Assembly: GCF_002846335.1 (NCBI RefSeq)
Contig: NZ_PJMQ01000001.1
Location: forward strand, 5,766,001-5,830,000
Direction of reading: 5' to 3'
DNA: 64,000 nt
Origin: Janthinobacterium sp. 61
GTDB taxonomy: Bacteria; Pseudomonadota; Gammaproteobacteria; Burkholderiales; Burkholderiaceae_D
The translations under genes were made by a program, and so were the position numbers. The first letter of the stretch is position 1. Each line of letters opens with the position of its first letter. Shown one piece after another: positions 17,045 through 26,582 of the stretch. Under the pieces are notes generated by a model. It had not been told where the DNA came from. It saw only the letters and a list, made by a program, of their open reading frames with translations, and did no database searches.

Positions 17045-19062
17045 CGGCATTGGGTTAACAGGCGGCGCAAGCTGTGCCGCGCGCGGGATTGTTCGTATGG
17101 GTTGGCATTACCATACTTCATCGCGGCATAGATTGCCAGAAACTGTGCGATGGCGGCATGCGTTTCGGGCGTGGCTTTGCCTGCGGCCAGGCGGGCAGCA
17201 TAACCGTGCGGCCCTTCATGCGGCGCACGGCTGTAGCCGCGCCGCGCCTGCTGGCGGCAAAACTGTGCGTACAGGGCCTCGAGGGGATCGCCTTGCCGCG
17301 CTTGCCACCACCAGACCAGTACGCCGGCCATGGCGGACAGCAAGGCCAGCACGGCGCAAGCGAATGCCAGGGTCCTAGCCGGCAAATTTTTCACACGATC
17401 GAGCATGGCGCGCTGGCGTTGCGGCGTGGTGTCGAGCACCCAGCTGCTCCAGGCGTGCTCGGCTTGCTGCCATTGCTGGCGCCACGCGGCAATCGTTCCG
17501 TGCGCGCCGCCATCGAGGCCGGCCAGGGCGCGCCAGGCCGTCAGCGGCGACGGGGCCGCTGGCAGGGCGGCGCCCAGGTTGCGCTCCGTGCGCAGGGGCG
17601 CAACGGCGCTGGTGGGGTCGACGCGCACCCAGCCCCGGCCCGCCAGCCACACCTCGCTCCAGGCATGGGCATCGGACTGGCGCACGCTCAAGCTGTTGTC
17701 TGCAGCGTTGCGCAGGCCGCCCTGGTAGCCCGTGACGACGCGCGCTGGGATGCCCATGGCGCGCATCAGCACGACAAAGCTGCCCGCGTAATGCTCGCAG
17801 AAGCCCGCCTGCGTGCTAAACAGGAAGTCATCGACGCCTTGCTTGCCCAGCAGCGGTGGCTGCAGGGTGTAGCGGAATGGCGCGCGGCGGAAATACTCAA
17901 GCACGGCGGCGATGGCGTCGGCGGGGGCCAGCGCGCGCGCGCCGCTGCCGCGCAAGGCGCTGGCCCAGGCCACGCTGCGCGGGTTGCTGCCAGCGGGCAA
18001 GGCCAGCCATGGCTGCTGCTGGGTCAAAGACAAGCCCGCCTGCAGCCGGTAGCGGGACTGGGAACTGGCGCGGTAGCGCACGGTCGAAGCAATGGGCTGT
18101 ATGGTCAGCACTTCCAGCGCGGACGACACGACATACGGATTGCCGGGCAGGCGTTCGATGCTGCGCGGCAGGTCCAGCGCGAAAATGCGCCGCTGGCCGC
18201 TCGCTTGCAAGGTCACTTCGTATTGGCTGGGCTGGCCTTCGAGGGTGATGTCGATGCGGCTGTCGCTGGCAGGCGCATGCCGGCCGGCGCCCCGGCGCGT
18301 CCAAGTGGCGCCATCGTAGTCACCCAGCACCACGCCGCGCCAGTACAGCTGGTCTTGCGGCGGAATCGTCGTGGAAAAGCGGGCCGTGAAGACGGGTTCG
18401 CCCGACAGAGCCAGCGAGGCGATCGCGCCCGGCTGCATGCTGTCGGACAAGCCCGTGCGCGCCTGCGCCCCTTCTGGTGCTGCGCCCCACAGGGGGCCGT
18501 CGACGCGCGGCACGGCAAGAAACATCACGGCCGCCAGGGGAATGGCCAGCGCCAGCATGCGCCCGAGCAAGCCCAGCCTTTGCGCCAATCGGGGCTGCAG
18601 CGTGCCGTACTGGGCCGAGAGCAGGGCGGCCAGCAGCACGATGACGGTCGCGAGCATCCAGGCGGCGCTGAGGATGCCTTGCGCATGGAAAAAATTGGCC
18701 AATAGCAAAAAGAAACAAAGGAAGACGAAGACAAAAATGTCGCGCCGGCCATGCATTTCCAGCGATTTCAAGGCCAGCATCAGGGCCAGCATGGCCACGC
18801 CCGCATCGCGTCCCAGCACGCTGCCATAGCTGGCGTACACGCCGGCGATGCCCAGCAGGGCCAGCGGCGCCAGCACGCTTAGCTGCGGCTGGCGCTGGCC
18901 CCGCACGGTAATGATGGCGCGCCACAGCAGCGGTGCCGCTGTCGCTACCGACAACCACGGGGGCAGGTGCTGCGCATGCGGTGCCAGCACCATGGCGGCG
19001 GCCAGCAACAGCAGCAGGATGTCGGCCTTGTCGCGCGGCAAGCTGCTCAGCCAGCGCATCAT
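17041..19062 (-). CDS. Transglutaminase-like membrane protein (TgpA/DUF3488 family)
   Basis: A 673-residue inner-membrane protein: about six membrane helices in residues 13-185, a periplasmic part with a papain-like transglutaminase domain, then another membrane helix near 555-575 and a cytoplasmic tail (DUF4129-like). The catalytic triad is visible as Cys422 (AGFCEHYAGSF), His466 (SDAHAWSEVW) and Asp482 (VRVDPTSAV). The family member TgpA is essential in Pseudomonas aeruginosa, with unknown substrate. It overlaps DUF58 upstream and mltB downstream by about four bases each, so the four genes form one coupled operon. Confidence 0.92.
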   Translation of the reverse strand: MMRWLSSLPRDKADILLLLLAAAMVLAPHAQHLPPWLSVATAAPLLWRAIITVRGQRQPQLSVLAPLALLGIAGVYASYGSVLGRDAGVAMLALMLALKSLEMHGRRDIFVFVFLCFFLLLANFFHAQGILSAAWMLATVIVLLAALLSAQYGTLQPRLAQRLGLLGRMLALAIPLAAVMFLAVPRVDGPLWGAAPEGAQARTGLSDSMQPGAIASLALSGEPVFTARFSTTIPPQDQLYWRGVVLGDYDGATWTRRGAGRHAPASDSRIDITLEGQPSQYEVTLQASGQRRIFALDLPRSIERLPGNPYVVSSALEVLTIQPIASTVRYRASSQSRYRLQAGLSLTQQQPWLALPAGSNPRSVAWASALRGSGARALAPADAIAAVLEYFRRAPFRYTLQPPLLGKQGVDDFLFSTQAGFCEHYAGSFVVLMRAMGIPARVVTGYQGGLRNAADNSLSVRQSDAHAWSEVWLAGRGWVRVDPTSAVAPLRTERNLGAALPAAPSPLTAWRALAGLDGGAHGTIAAWRQQWQQAEHAWSSWVLDTTPQRQRAMLDRVKNLPARTLAFACAVLALLSAMAGVLVWWWQARQGDPLEALYAQFCRQQARRGYSRAPHEGPHGYAARLAAGKATPETHAAIAQFLAIYAAMKYGNANPYEQSRARHSLRRLLTQCR

Positions 19063-20045
19063 GGCGTTTCCTGTCGCTGAGGCAAGCCATGCAGGGCCAG
19101 CGCGCGCAGGCAGGCTTCGCGCTGATTGGCGCCCAGGGCCGGCGCCAGAGTCAGCGCACCCAGGCGCAAGCCATACGGCAGGCCCATGCGTTCCGCCTGC
19201 AGCACCCAGGCTGCCAGGCGTGACAGGCGCGCTTCCGGCGCCAGCGCGTGCAGGGCCGCGTGGTCGAGCATAAGGTTGCCATGCGTGCCGTGCGCTACGC
19301 CCGTTGGCGCGTCGGCACCAGGCTGGAAGTGCTTGCTGAACAAATGCTCGCCATCATGGCGGGCGATCTGGCGCCAGGCCAGGCGCTGCAAGGGGTCGCC
19401 GGCTTGGTAGGCGCGCACGCCCGCCAGTTCCACGACTCCGCCGCGCGTGCCAGGCTGCCGGGCCTGCCGTACCGTGCCGGCCAGCAAGGGCAGCGGTGGC
19501 GCATTCTGTTCTGGCTGTGGATACACGAGCACGCGTGCGTCGGGCCGCCAATGGCACCAGGCGACAAACAGGCCCAGTGGAAAACTGCCGGACAGGAGGA
19601 TGGATGGCGCATCGAACCAGCCCCGTTGCGGTGCCGGCATGCCGATGCTGACGGCCGTTTCCCCGTGGGCGGCGATATCGGCCAGGCTCGGTGCTCGCGG
19701 CGAACCGATGATGGCCAGGCGGATCGCATGGCGCGGGCGGGTGCTGCGGTTGATCAGGTGCAAGGTAAAAAAAGCGTGGCTGCCGGCAAACACGGGCTCG
19801 CCCGGCGTGGCCGCCAGCGACAGTCCCGCCAGGTTACGGCTGGTAAACAGCATGTCGGCGATAGCGCAGGCGGCCGCGAAATACGTCAGCGCATAGCCCA
19901 GGCCCAGGCGGTAATTGACGGCGGCGATCCACAGTGCCAGCAGCAGGGCGGCAAACGCCAGACCCGCGCGCGAGGGGCGGATGTGCACGCGCTGCGCGCC
20001 CAGCCAGGGGCGCGTGGGCAGCCATGAAATATTGCCCCAACGCAT
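19059..20045 (-). CDS. DUF58 domain protein
   Basis: A 328-residue protein with two membrane segments near the N-terminus (about residues 25-65) followed by a soluble domain containing the DUF58 hallmark VRAYQAGDPLQRLAWRQIAR, which precedes a von Willebrand A-like fold in the family. DUF58 proteins occur with MoxR ATPases and are thought to work with them in assembling or maturing cell-envelope complexes. The ATG at 20045 comes five bases after the MoxR stop; the open frame continues upstream inside MoxR and is not credible. It overlaps the transglutaminase gene by four bases. Confidence 0.9.
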   Translation of the reverse strand: MRWGNISWLPTRPWLGAQRVHIRPSRAGLAFAALLLALWIAAVNYRLGLGYALTYFAAACAIADMLFTSRNLAGLSLAATPGEPVFAGSHAFFTLHLINRSTRPRHAIRLAIIGSPRAPSLADIAAHGETAVSIGMPAPQRGWFDAPSILLSGSFPLGLFVAWCHWRPDARVLVYPQPEQNAPPLPLLAGTVRQARQPGTRGGVVELAGVRAYQAGDPLQRLAWRQIARHDGEHLFSKHFQPGADAPTGVAHGTHGNLMLDHAALHALAPEARLSRLAAWVLQAERMGLPYGLRLGALTLAPALGANQREACLRALALHGLPQRQETP

Positions 20046-20050
20046 GCCGG

Positions 20051-20959
20051 TCAGACGGGGATACTCAACAGCATGTGCTGCAGCAGGGCGCGGCTGTCCG
20101 TGGACCCTTGCGCCGCATGCAGGCGGTGGGCGCAGACGGGTAACAGTACGGCTTGCACGTCGTCGGGCGTGACGTGGTCGCGTCCGGCCAGGGCGGCCCA
20201 GGCGCGCGCCGCCTGCAACAGGGCCAGCGCGGCGCGCGGGCTGAGGCCATCGGCAAACACGCCCGGCACGCGGGTGGCATGCACGAGGGCCAGCACGTAG
20301 TCGACGACGGCGGGCGAGGCGTGGATGGCGCGCAGGCCCGCTTGCGCCTGCAGCAATTCTTCCGCGTTCATGACGGCCGGCAAGGTTTGCAGCATGGCGC
20401 GGCGGTCGGCGCCCAGCAGCAGCGCCCGTTCGGCTGCCGTATCGGGGTAGCCCAGAGTGACGCACATGAGAAAACGGTCGAGCTGAGATTCAGGCAGGGG
20501 GAAGGTGCCCAACTGGTGCACGCAGTTTTGCGTGGCGATGACGAAAAACGGCTGCGGCAGCGCGTGGGTGACGCCATCGAGCGTCACTTGCCGCTCTTCC
20601 ATCGCTTCGAGCAAGCCCGATTGCGTCTTCGGCGTGGCGCGGTTGATCTCGTCGGCCAGCAGCACTTGCGTGAACAGGGGACCTGGGTGGAAGATGAAGC
20701 TGCCGCTGCCGCGGTCATACACGCTCATGCCGGCCACGTCGGCCGGCAGCAGGTCGCTGGTAAATTGCTGGCGCTTCCATTGCAGCCCCAGCGAGATGGC
20801 CAGCGCATGGGCCAAGGTGGTCTTGCCCACGCCAGGCACGTCTTCGATCAGCAGGTGGCCGCCCGCCAGCACGCAGGCGAGGGTCTGGCGGATCTGGACA
20901 TGTTTGCCAACGAGAACTTCGCCGATCTGCTGTGCGGCCTGGTGTATTTTCGAAAACAT
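20051..20959 (-). CDS. MoxR family AAA+ ATPase
   Basis: A 302-residue chaperone-type ATPase. The Walker A motif GVGKTT is at residues 43-48, Walker B LLADEIN at about 100-106, sensor-1 IATQN near 140, and the MoxR-specific GLLEAMEERQVT stretch lies between. First gene of a four-gene minus-strand group with DUF58, transglutaminase and mltB. The family is believed to remodel partner proteins, often VWA-domain ones, for metal insertion or envelope functions. The divergent hydrolase gene starts 244 bases away, so the shared spacer should hold both promoters. Confidence 0.92.
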   Translation of the reverse strand: MFSKIHQAAQQIGEVLVGKHVQIRQTLACVLAGGHLLIEDVPGVGKTTLAHALAISLGLQWKRQQFTSDLLPADVAGMSVYDRGSGSFIFHPGPLFTQVLLADEINRATPKTQSGLLEAMEERQVTLDGVTHALPQPFFVIATQNCVHQLGTFPLPESQLDRFLMCVTLGYPDTAAERALLLGADRRAMLQTLPAVMNAEELLQAQAGLRAIHASPAVVDYVLALVHATRVPGVFADGLSPRAALALLQAARAWAALAGRDHVTPDDVQAVLLPVCAHRLHAAQGSTDSRALLQHMLLSIPV

Positions 20960-21203
20960 GTTATTTCTATCACAGTACGTGAGATTATTTAATTTACAAT
21001 CGCTTTGGCCAGGTCAAATGGCGCCGCCCGCCCGCTGCGCGCTCGTGGTAGATTAGAGTGACAGCAAACGCGGCAAGGGTGGCACAGACCAGCCAGTGAT
21101 TTTATGCGAGAACGCGCCAGGCAGGCAGGAATGCTCTGCGGTAACTCCGGCGTGCGTTCCCGGTATGGATAGAGAGCAGAGACAGAGGTAACCAGTACAG
21201 CGC

Positions 21204-22130
21204 ATGAGCACAGCCATTTATACCCATCCCGATTGCCAGCGCCATGAAATGGGCGACTGGCACCCTGAATCGCCGGCCCGCTTGCAGGCCATCAACGATC
21301 AATTGATCCTCGCGCACATCAGCGACCTGGTCGAGCACCGTGACGGCGCGCGCGCGCAAATGTCTGACATCGAGCGCAACCACAGCGCCACGGCGATCGG
21401 TCTGGTGCGCGACAATGTGCCGCCCGAGGGCGACTACTATCCGCTCGACGGCGATACCTTGCTCAACGCGCACAGTTACGACGCGGCGCTGGCGGCGGCA
21501 GGTTCGGCCGTGGCTGCCACGGACGCTGTCATCGATGGCGAGATCAGCAACGCCTTTTGTGCGATCCGCCCGCCCGGCCACCATGCGCGGCCCAGCGAGC
21601 CCATGGGTTTCTGCCTGTTCAACAATGTCGCCATTGCCGCCAAGCATGCGCTCGACGTGCGCGGGCTCGAACGCGTCGCCATCGTCGACTTTGACGTGCA
21701 TCATGGCAATGGTACGGCCGAATCCGTGGCGAACGACCCGCGCATCCTGATGGTGAGTTTTTTCCAGCACCCGTTTTATCCGTACAGCGACGTCGAGTCC
21801 TACACGGACACGCGCGTCAACGTGCCCGTGCCGGCCCGCTCGAAGGGCGATGCCGTGCGCCAGCTGGTGCTTGACCACTGGTTGCCGGCGCTGCACCGGC
21901 AGCAGCCGCAGATGATTTTCATTTCCGCCGGTTTCGATGCCCACCGCGAAGACGACGTGGGCGGCATGGGCCTGGTGGAGGCCGACTACACGTGGCTGAC
22001 GCAGCAGATGATGGCCGTGGCCAATCAGTATGCCAAGGGCCGCATCGTCAGCTGCCTCGAGGGGGGCTACAACCTGTCGTCGCTGGGCCGCAGCGTGGCG
22101 GCGCATGTGAAGGCGCTGGCGGAGCTGTAA
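21204..22130 (+). CDS. Histone deacetylase-like amidohydrolase
   Basis: A 308-residue zinc hydrolase of the arginase/deacetylase fold, class II HDAC-like. Metal and catalytic residues are clear: RPPGHHARP (His126, His127), DFDVHHGNGT (Asp164, His166), SAGFDAH and the EGGYNLSSL tyrosine loop. Bacterial members deacetylate acetylpolyamines or other N-acetyl compounds rather than histones; which one applies here is not visible. The start at 21204 follows an AGAGG site. It is a single-gene unit downstream of a divergent MoxR operon. Confidence 0.92.
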   Translation: MSTAIYTHPDCQRHEMGDWHPESPARLQAINDQLILAHISDLVEHRDGARAQMSDIERNHSATAIGLVRDNVPPEGDYYPLDGDTLLNAHSYDAALAAAGSAVAATDAVIDGEISNAFCAIRPPGHHARPSEPMGFCLFNNVAIAAKHALDVRGLERVAIVDFDVHHGNGTAESVANDPRILMVSFFQHPFYPYSDVESYTDTRVNVPVPARSKGDAVRQLVLDHWLPALHRQQPQMIFISAGFDAHREDDVGGMGLVEADYTWLTQQMMAVANQYAKGRIVSCLEGGYNLSSLGRSVAAHVKALAEL

Positions 22131-22144
22131 AGGTTGAACTGTCA

Positions 22145-22537
22145 CTACAGCAGGCTGGGACGGCTGCGGGAATTCGTGTGGCGGTGGGTCTGGTAGTCGA
22201 GTGCGTCGCCGGCCATGAAGCGGCGCCAGGCTTGCGTATAGACGCCTGCGGACTTGTCCGCGTCGAAGCTGTCGAGCTGCAACATGTCGCGGTGGTGCTT
22301 GATTTCATTGACCAACTGGTCATACAGCACTTGCAAGCCATAGCTGTCCGCGCTCTGGCGCTTCAGGCGCTCTTCCAGTTGCGCCACCTGTCCCCGTAAC
22401 TGCAGGTTTTCCTTCTTCCACTGCAACAGGCTGCCATTGCGCGGCACGCGCTTGGGCGTCGCCTTGGCCGGGCGCGGCCTGCCACGTTCGCATTCCCCAT
22501 GTGCCGCTGGCGCCATGCCAGTGTGTTCCATCATCAT
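22145..22537 (-). CDS. Small coiled-coil protein, function unknown
   Basis: A 130-residue protein, basic at the N-terminus (RGRPRPAKATPKRVPRNG), with a leucine/glutamate-rich coiled coil at about residues 38-62 (LQWKKENLQLRGQVAQLEER) and a C-terminal DSFDADKSAGVYTQAWRRFM region that looks conserved. Not recognised. It is convergent with the deacetylase-like gene (14 bases between stops). Three Met codons at the start (MMMEHTGM) leave the exact start open; the basic head may bind nucleic acid, but that is speculation. Confidence 0.55.
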   Translation of the reverse strand: MMMEHTGMAPAAHGECERGRPRPAKATPKRVPRNGSLLQWKKENLQLRGQVAQLEERLKRQSADSYGLQVLYDQLVNEIKHHRDMLQLDSFDADKSAGVYTQAWRRFMAGDALDYQTHRHTNSRSRPSLL

Positions 22538-22688
22538 ATCGACCTATCCCCATCGCGTATCTCCCGGAGCCAGCCCGGAAAATAATTGCTTTTCATTTAA
22601 GAGGCGATATTAGAGCACATTTTTTTGTTTCCTTCAGTAAATATAAAAATCCAAGTGGAAATATTTGAACTGACTTCGCGGGTGCGCC

Positions 22689-23486
22689 TCACTGGCGCAG
22701 CGCTGCCTTCATGGGCGCTACGGGGGGCGCTTCCGCCATGTTGCCGTCGTCGGCGTAAGTGATGGTCAGCAGGGTGTCGTCCTCCCAGCTCAGGTCATGC
22801 AGCGGCGGTACGTAGCGCTGGCGGTCGTCCGTGACGCGGATGTCCAGCGTGCGCTCGCCAGAGCGCGCCTGTACGGCCAGCAGTTTGCGGAACACGGGAA
22901 ACGGCACGTGGATCAGCGACGAGTGGCAGGGCCCTCCCGCCAGGCGGAACAGCTTGCGCCGGACAAAGGGCAGGTCATCCTGCTCGACTGCCCAGCGGAT
23001 TTCGCATTCCAGGCGCAAGTCGCCCAGGCGGCGCACGTTCTGGGGCAGGCCCGGCGTGTGGATGTCGGCGCGCCAGCGCAGGGTGTCGCGCTTCCTGTTG
23101 CTGACCAGGTCGGCATTCGCGTCGTAGGCGGTCTTGTCGCGCGTCAAGGTGAAGCCGCCGTCCGCCGCCAGGGGGACGGGAATCGACAGGTTGTCAGCCG
23201 ACAGGTGCAGAGTCACGCCATCGAGCCTGGCCTGGGGCGTGGCAGGGAACAGCATGAAGCGCAACGGTGCGCCCGGCGCCAGGCGCTGGTGGTCGGCATA
23301 CGCGTCGAGTCCCTTGAGCATGGTGCGGTAGGGGCGCAGGTCGGGATCGCGCGTACCTTGCACGTCGACAACCGGCTGCATTTCCTGGCGGGCCGTGTCG
23401 CCAGGCGCCGCCGCCAGTTCCTGGGCCATGGCGGGCAGCAGACAGGTGCAAAGCGAGGCGAGGAGGAAAAAACGGGGAAGTTGCAT
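22689..23486 (-). CDS. Exported protein of unknown function
   Basis: A 265-residue protein beginning with a clear signal peptide (MQLPRFFLLASLCTCLLPAMAQ) at 23486. The mature part is rich in beta-strand pattern, has a single cysteine pair (around LRLECEIRW and GGPCHSS) and a repeated DLRPYRTML/DDTLLTITYADD style; no known catalytic motif was found. The frame runs upstream to 23555, but the signal peptide fixes the start. Probably periplasmic. Neighbours give no functional clue. Confidence 0.7.
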   Translation of the reverse strand: MQLPRFFLLASLCTCLLPAMAQELAAAPGDTARQEMQPVVDVQGTRDPDLRPYRTMLKGLDAYADHQRLAPGAPLRFMLFPATPQARLDGVTLHLSADNLSIPVPLAADGGFTLTRDKTAYDANADLVSNRKRDTLRWRADIHTPGLPQNVRRLGDLRLECEIRWAVEQDDLPFVRRKLFRLAGGPCHSSLIHVPFPVFRKLLAVQARSGERTLDIRVTDDRQRYVPPLHDLSWEDDTLLTITYADDGNMAEAPPVAPMKAALRQ

Positions 23487-23686
23487 GGAACGCGTGCCAG
23501 GTTGAGCGTGCAATGGGGAAACCGGCCAGGCTGGACGGACTGCGAATCTTATCATTCAAGTAACTGCTAAATTATCACCAATTGTCTCGTCCTCGTCGCA
23601 CGACTGGCGCTGGCGGCGGAAAATGGGACGTCGTGGCGGCAACCACGTAAAATAGCGGATTGACTGAACGAACTGAAGGCAAGAGC

Positions 23687-24634
23687 ATGGCGATACAATG
23701 GTACCCAGGACACATGAACGCGGCCCGCAAGAAAGCGGCCGAGACCATGGAAAATACCGACCTGGTGATTGAAGTGGTGGACGCGCGCCTGCCGGCAGCC
23801 AGTTGCAATCCCATGGTGGACGAGCTGCGCCTGTTCCGCCAGCGCCCTTGCCTGAAGATACTTAACAAGACCGACCTGGCCGATCCGGCTGCCACTGCCG
23901 CCTGGGTGGCCTATTTCAATGCCCAGGAAGGCGTGACCGCGTATGCGATGACGACCAAGAAGCCGGGCGATGTGGCGCGCATCCCGGACCTGGCCAAATC
24001 GCTGGCGCCGCACCGCGGCGTGCCGACCAAGCCGCTGCGCATCATGATCATGGGCATCCCCAACGTGGGCAAGTCTACCCTGATGAATGCGCTGCTGAAA
24101 AAGCGCGTGGCCAAGGTGGGCGACGAACCAGCCGTGACGAAGATGCAGCAAAAGTTGTATCTGGATAAAAACACTATCCTGGTCGACACGCCCGGCATGT
24201 TGTGGCCGAAGATCGCCATCCCCAGCGATGGCCTGATGCTGGCGGCCAGCCACGCCATCGGCTCGAACGCGCTGATCGAAGAGGAAGTGGCCGTGTTCCT
24301 GGCCGAGGAATTGCTCAAGCGCTATCCAGACTTGCTGGCGGCCCGCTATGGCACCAAGGTTGGTGAAGTCGACGCCATCGGCGTGGTCGAGGGCATTGCC
24401 GCCAAGCGCGGTTTCCGCATCAAGGGCGGCGACTACGATTTCGAGAAAGCTTCGCATACCTTGCTGCTGGACTACCGCAGCGGCATCCTCGGGCGCATCT
24501 CGCTGGAAACGCCCGACACGCGCGCGGCCCTGCTGGCCCAGCACGCGGCCGAGATGGCGGAAAAAGCGGCCATAGCGGCAGCGATTGCCGCCGAAAAGGC
24601 GAAGAATGCGGCGCGGGGCAAGCGCGGCACGTAA
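23687..24634 (+). CDS. ylqF: Ribosome biogenesis GTPase YlqF/RbgA
   Basis: A circularly permuted GTPase that helps late 50S subunit assembly. The G-motifs appear in permuted order: NKTD (G4) first, then GIPNVGKST (G1), and DTPGML (G3). The start at 23687 gives the family beginning MAIQWYPGHMNAARKKAAE and has GAAGG upstream. At 315 residues it is slightly longer than usual because of an Ala/Lys-rich tail (about residues 288-315). Followed by a perfect terminator, so it is monocistronic. Confidence 0.94.
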   Translation: MAIQWYPGHMNAARKKAAETMENTDLVIEVVDARLPAASCNPMVDELRLFRQRPCLKILNKTDLADPAATAAWVAYFNAQEGVTAYAMTTKKPGDVARIPDLAKSLAPHRGVPTKPLRIMIMGIPNVGKSTLMNALLKKRVAKVGDEPAVTKMQQKLYLDKNTILVDTPGMLWPKIAIPSDGLMLAASHAIGSNALIEEEVAVFLAEELLKRYPDLLAARYGTKVGEVDAIGVVEGIAAKRGFRIKGGDYDFEKASHTLLLDYRSGILGRISLETPDTRAALLAQHAAEMAEKAAIAAAIAAEKAKNAARGKRGT

Positions 24635-24640
24635 GAAGAA

Positions 24641-24665
24641 AAGCCGCTAGCTAGCGGCTTTTTTA
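24641..24665 (+). terminator. Rho-independent terminator after ylqF
   Basis: AAGCCGCTAG and CTAGCGGCTT form a perfect inverted repeat with no unpaired loop bases in the written sequence, followed by a T-run. It begins seven bases after the ylqF stop. Confidence 0.85.
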
Positions 24666-24670
24666 AATTC

Positions 24671-24734
24671 TGGGGTCAGATCCCCGATGACGTTGGCGCT
24701 GAATCAATCGTTAGCGGTGTTGAGGGTCTGACCC
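24671..24734. repeat. GGGGTCAGA-type inverted repeat pair
   Basis: TGGGGTCAGATCCCC at 24671-24685 and GGGTCTGACCC at 24724-24734 are small palindromes and reverse-complement relatives of each other, in the spacer between ylqF and the dioxygenase gene. Such strings are frequent between genes in many betaproteobacteria. Function is unknown. Confidence 0.45.
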
Positions 24735-24761
24735 ATGCCCCGGCATTTCCGCGTTCGGGTT

Positions 24762-25577
24762 TCATTGGGCTGCGTTGCCAAACCTGAAACTGCTCACGGC
24801 CAGCGCCCCAAAGAAATCTTCCTCGTGGTACACGACGTGCGCCGCTTCCTGCTCGGCCGCACCGAGCGCCACCATCAGCGGCAGCAGATGGTCTTCCTGC
24901 GGATGGGCCTGGCGCGCACCGGGCGCCTGGTCCCAGGCCAGCAGCTGTTGCAGCCTCTGTTCTGGTGGCAAGGCCATCGTCTGGCGCAGCCAGGCGTCGA
25001 AGCGGTGCGAGGCGACGGCGCCCGCCTGGCCGAACTGGCGCAGGTTATGGTAAGACAGGCCGCTGCCAACGATGAGTACGCCCTCGCGGCGCAGGCTGGC
25101 CAGCGCGCGACCCACCTCGACGTGCGTCAGCGGGTCGTAGCCGTGTTTCAGCGACAATTGCACCAGCGGCACGTCCGCTTGCGGGTAGATGGGGAACAGG
25201 GCGCTGAAGGTGCCGTGGTCGAAACCCCGCTCGTGGTCCAGGCGCGCCGGATGGCCGGCTCCGTCAAGCAACTGTTTCACCTGCGCCGCCAGTTCCGGCG
25301 CGCCGGGCGCCGGGTACTGGATTTGATACGTGTGCGGCGGAAAGCCCGAATAATCGTAGATCATGCCCGGCTGCGGGCTGGCCGAGACGAGAAATTGCGG
25401 CCCTTCCCAGTGCGCCGTGATGACCAGCACGGCTTTCGGGCGCGCGCCGATCTGGCGCGGGATATCTTGCAAGGACGCTTCGAGCACGTCGTAGCGGTCG
25501 CCGAACTGGTCCTTCATGAACGGCCACGGGCCGCCGCCGTGCGACAGGAAGTAGGTGGGGAAAGTCTGTTCTTGCAT
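24762..25577 (-). CDS. Class III extradiol ring-cleavage dioxygenase (DODA-type)
   Basis: A 271-residue iron(II) dioxygenase of the LigB/4,5-DOPA dioxygenase (YgiD) group. Metal-site histidines appear in FLSHGGGPWPFM (His13) and ITAHWEGP, with GFDHGTFSAL and VGSGLSYHNLR further on, in the family order. YgiD-type enzymes cleave catechols; the natural substrate here is not visible. It is divergently oriented to a LysR gene 112 bases away, a standard arrangement for regulator and target. Confidence 0.9.
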   Translation of the reverse strand: MQEQTFPTYFLSHGGGPWPFMKDQFGDRYDVLEASLQDIPRQIGARPKAVLVITAHWEGPQFLVSASPQPGMIYDYSGFPPHTYQIQYPAPGAPELAAQVKQLLDGAGHPARLDHERGFDHGTFSALFPIYPQADVPLVQLSLKHGYDPLTHVEVGRALASLRREGVLIVGSGLSYHNLRQFGQAGAVASHRFDAWLRQTMALPPEQRLQQLLAWDQAPGARQAHPQEDHLLPLMVALGAAEQEAAHVVYHEEDFFGALAVSSFRFGNAAQ

Positions 25578-25689
25578 GGCGGCTCCTGAGGGGAATGGCT
25601 GATGCTATCGATGATAGTCATGCTCGGTCAGTTGATCAAGATCGCAATTATTGATATATCATTTCCATTTTGTTGATGATGGGGTGCTC

Positions 25690-26580
25690 ATGGATACCTT
25701 GCGCAGCATGCGCGTGTTTCGCGCCGTGGTGGAACTGGACAGTTTCGTGCGCGCCAGTGTACGTCTGGATCTGTCGGCGGCGATGGTCAGCAAGCATGTG
25801 ATGCACCTGGAGCGCCACTTGGGTGCGCGGCTGCTGAACCGCAGTAGCCGCCATCTGAGCCTGACGGAAATCGGCAAGGTGTATTTTGAACAGTGCCGTG
25901 ACATGCTCGACAATCTCGACGAGGTGGAGGCAACCGTGGGTCGCACGACGGTGGTGCCGCGCGGCATGTTGCGCCTGAGCGCCCCTGTCTGGTTCGCCAA
26001 CGCCATCTTTACGCGCACCCTGGTGGCTTACCGCGAGCGCTACCCGGAGGTTACGTTCGACATCGACTTGAGCGGCCGCGTGGTGAACCTGGTGGAAGAG
26101 GGCTTTGACCTGGCCCTGCGCGTGAGCCAGGCGCCGTCGTCGACCCTGATCGCGCGGCCCATCGGCAGCATCGCCTTTCACCTGGTGGCCGCGCCCGCCT
26201 ACCTGGCGCGCGCCGGTCATCCGCATGTGCCGCAAGATCTGGCGCAGCACGCCATGATCAGCTATTCGCTGTTATCAAACGGCAATGAATTAACGTTTGA
26301 CGGCCCGCAGGGACATGAAACAGTGAAGTTCTCGCCCGTGCTGCAATGCAATAACGAAAGCCTGCTGCACGCGGCCGCGCTCGACGGCATGGGCATCGCG
26401 CTGCTGCCGTCGTGGCAAACGGATGCGGACTTGGCGGCGGGGCGGCTGGTGCGCCTCTTCGATGATTTCAAGCTGGCGGTCGGCAGTGTGTACGCCGTGT
26501 ACACGAGCCGCCGCTATCTGTCGTCGAAAGTGCGCACCTTCATCGACTTCCTGGCCGATGAAGGGCGCCTGGGGAGATAA
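25690..26580 (+). CDS. LysR family transcriptional regulator
   Basis: A 296-residue regulator with an N-terminal winged HTH (residues 1-60, including LSAAMVSKHVMHLERHLGARLLNRSSRH) and a periplasmic-binding-protein-like effector domain. The start at 25690 gives MDTLRSMRVFRAVVELDSF, the usual LysR beginning. It is divergent from the dioxygenase gene, whose expression it probably controls through the 112-base spacer. Inducer unknown; a phenolic compound would be expected from the neighbour. Confidence 0.92.
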   Translation: MDTLRSMRVFRAVVELDSFVRASVRLDLSAAMVSKHVMHLERHLGARLLNRSSRHLSLTEIGKVYFEQCRDMLDNLDEVEATVGRTTVVPRGMLRLSAPVWFANAIFTRTLVAYRERYPEVTFDIDLSGRVVNLVEEGFDLALRVSQAPSSTLIARPIGSIAFHLVAAPAYLARAGHPHVPQDLAQHAMISYSLLSNGNELTFDGPQGHETVKFSPVLQCNNESLLHAAALDGMGIALLPSWQTDADLAAGRLVRLFDDFKLAVGSVYAVYTSRRYLSSKVRTFIDFLADEGRLGR

Positions 26581-26582
26581 CA

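Noticed and set aside
20046..20465. Longer N-terminus for the DUF58 protein
   Set aside because: The extension lies inside the MoxR gene in another frame; the ATG at 20045 follows the MoxR stop by five bases and gives the family start.
24671..24740. Second ylqF terminator
   Set aside because: The GGGGTCAGA palindromes have no T-run and match a dispersed repeat type; the real terminator is at 24641-24665.
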